A DNA stretch of 6,764 nucleotides from contig JAIOTL010000086.1 of the NCBI GenBank assembly GCA_021106775.1, positions 1-6,764 on the forward strand, written 5' to 3'. The notes under the pieces are model-generated. The model was not told the origin of the DNA, searched no databases, and worked only from the letters and a program-made list of their open reading frames with translations. This stretch comes from Planctomycetota bacterium (GTDB taxonomy: Bacteria > Planctomycetota > UBA8742 > SKZP01 > JAIOTL01). Shown here piece after piece: positions 5,587 through 6,764 of this stretch. Every line of letters begins with the position of its first letter. Position 1 is the first letter of the stretch. Both the position numbers and the translations under genes were made by a program.

Positions 5587-6738
5587 CTATCTTAGTAATT
5601 TGCCGGTTGAACCTGGGTGGGGAGGTGGGTGTTTCTTATCCCTGCAGAGTTTTATTCCATGTTCGGGCAATTTCAGTTCTTTTCGAATCATTTCGAAAAT
5701 CATATCCCGAAGCACCGTAAATTCGACTTCTTTCTCGAACAAATTGAGCTTTATCTGCGCTGCCGCCATTCCCTGATGTCCACCGCCATTACCCTTGTTT
5801 TTTACAATCTTTTTTACGAGCTTACCAGCATGACCGTCAAGAGTGTTGCAGCGTACAGCAAGGCGCAATTCATTCTCGAAATATCCCATAACTATGACCC
5901 AATTCACATTTTCATATTGCAACATAAGGTCTGCAACGAGCGGAGCCATGTCAGGATTCAACATATGCTCCATATCAACAATTGTCGTATTGTCGTATAC
6001 CATCGCATTTTCGAGTGCTTTACCCAAATCGATGTAATATTCACGAGGTAACGCTGGTTTCTCAATCTGCACGAGAATATCAGAGCTCATTATCGGGAAC
6101 AGAATCTGATGAGCATCAATATCCCATTTTGATGTATGCCGCGAGAAATCCAGTGTATCGGTCTTGATTCCGTAGAAAAGGGAGGTTGCAAGTGCTTCGG
6201 AAATCTCGAAGTCTGCAGCATCAAGATAATGAGTAACAATCGTCGAACTTGAGCCGATATTTGAGCGAAGCTCTTGAAAATAATTGACCTTAGCAGTTGA
6301 AATCAAAGGATGATGATCGAAAACAGCAATAATTTCAACAGGTTCGGGAAGCGTGTGATAATGTGCATCTGGTTGAGTGTCAACAAGAATCACACCGTCA
6401 AAAATAGACGAATCCGCGATAAGTTGCATTGAATAAATCGGAATACTCAACTTCTTTATCATCAGCTTATTCTCGGTTCTGCCGATGATTCCGCCATGCC
6501 CGATGCGCACGTCCTTGCCGTATTTCTCCGAAATCAGCTTATACAATCCGAAAGCACTGCCAATCGCATCTGGGTCAGGGTTGTCATGGGTGAGAATCAG
6601 GATTTTCTCATATGCAGAAATAACCGCCTCAAATTCCGCAAGACGCACGGGTTCAAACGATTCGGGTTTTGTATCTTCAGAATTTATATTTTCACTGTTG
6701 CTGTTTCCCTGAGATTTCATATTTTTCGAGTTTTCCAT
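5587..6738 (-). CDS. DHH-family phosphoesterase (NrnA/RecJ-like nanoRNase or pAp phosphatase)
   Basis: The product is 383 residues. DHH/DHHA1 proteins are manganese-dependent phosphodiesterases; NrnA-type members degrade 2-5 nt RNAs and can dephosphorylate pAp, and others cleave cyclic dinucleotides. Visible motifs: motif I THDNPDPDAIGSA (50-62, metal ligands H51, D55, D57; a proline replaces the usual glycine of DxDGDAxGS), D120 in LVDTQPD, DHHP at 141-144, and GIKTDTLDF with D194. The C-terminal DHHA1 motif NGGGHQGMAAAQ is at 317-328. The first 30 residues are a polar N/S/E-rich stretch and the C terminus is a KKHPPPHPG tail; both look like additions. The ATG at 6738 has no ribosome-binding site, and a TAA two codons upstream rules out a longer form. 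Another frame that enters from the window edge ends at 6717 within this gene, compatible with translational coupling to an upstream gene. Exact substrate unknown. Confidence 0.9.
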   Translation of the reverse strand: MENSKNMKSQGNSNSENINSEDTKPESFEPVRLAEFEAVISAYEKILILTHDNPDPDAIGSAFGLYKLISEKYGKDVRIGHGGIIGRTENKLMIKKLSIPIYSMQLIADSSIFDGVILVDTQPDAHYHTLPEPVEIIAVFDHHPLISTAKVNYFQELRSNIGSSSTIVTHYLDAADFEISEALATSLFYGIKTDTLDFSRHTSKWDIDAHQILFPIMSSDILVQIEKPALPREYYIDLGKALENAMVYDNTTIVDMEHMLNPDMAPLVADLMLQYENVNWVIVMGYFENELRLAVRCNTLDGHAGKLVKKIVKNKGNGGGHQGMAAAQIKLNLFEKEVEFTVLRDMIFEMIRKELKLPEHGIKLCRDKKHPPPHPGSTGKLLR

Positions 6739-6764
6739 AATTTAATCGCAATATTCGGCATCAA

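Noticed and set aside
6717..6764. Possible 3' end of an upstream minus-strand gene overlapping the DHH gene start
   Set aside because: Only 15 open codons (ending at TGA 6717-6719) are visible and the translation is not recognisable. It is mentioned only as support for possible translational coupling.

Overview
This is bacterial chromosomal DNA of low to moderate GC content (roughly 40% by eye). It holds five protein-coding genes on both strands. All of the recognisable ones are housekeeping functions: RNA turnover, rRNA modification, lipoprotein maturation and a DHH-family phosphoesterase. RNase Y is widespread in bacteria outside the enteric proteobacteria, and several proteins here carry unusual extensions. 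Together with a REP-like dispersed repeat, this suggests an uncultivated or poorly sampled lineage, but the window alone cannot place the organism. No phage, plasmid, CRISPR, tRNA or rRNA signature was seen.

Layout: positions 1-417 (+) are the 3' end of an unidentified polytopic membrane protein. Converging on it is the RNase Y gene (445-2070, -). Next comes a long gap of about 770 bp (2071-2836) with no convincing gene. It contains a candidate distant promoter for RNase Y and an inverted pair of REP-like hairpins. An RsuA/RluB-type 16S/23S rRNA pseudouridine synthase follows (2837-3736, -). A 180-230 bp divergent region then carries a third REP-like copy, A/T tracts and a T7-hairpin-A7 structure. 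After it is a signal peptidase II (lspA) gene on the + strand (3964-5538) whose product is about three times the usual length. It converges on a DHH phosphoesterase gene (5587-6738, -).

Functional links: RNase Y starts mRNA decay at the membrane, and DHH phosphoesterases of the NrnA type finish it by degrading very short RNAs. The two could therefore act at opposite ends of one pathway, although they are not in one operon here. The genes otherwise look like independent transcription units.

The most noteworthy object is the LspA protein. A complete four-helix signal peptidase II core is continued in frame by about 325 residues predicted to lie in the cytoplasm. The first part of this tail has a pattern reminiscent of the ribosomal L7/L12 C-terminal (ClpS-like) fold, and the remainder is unrecognised. 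The second most interesting signal is the REP-like repeat, three copies of which flank the pseudouridine synthase gene.
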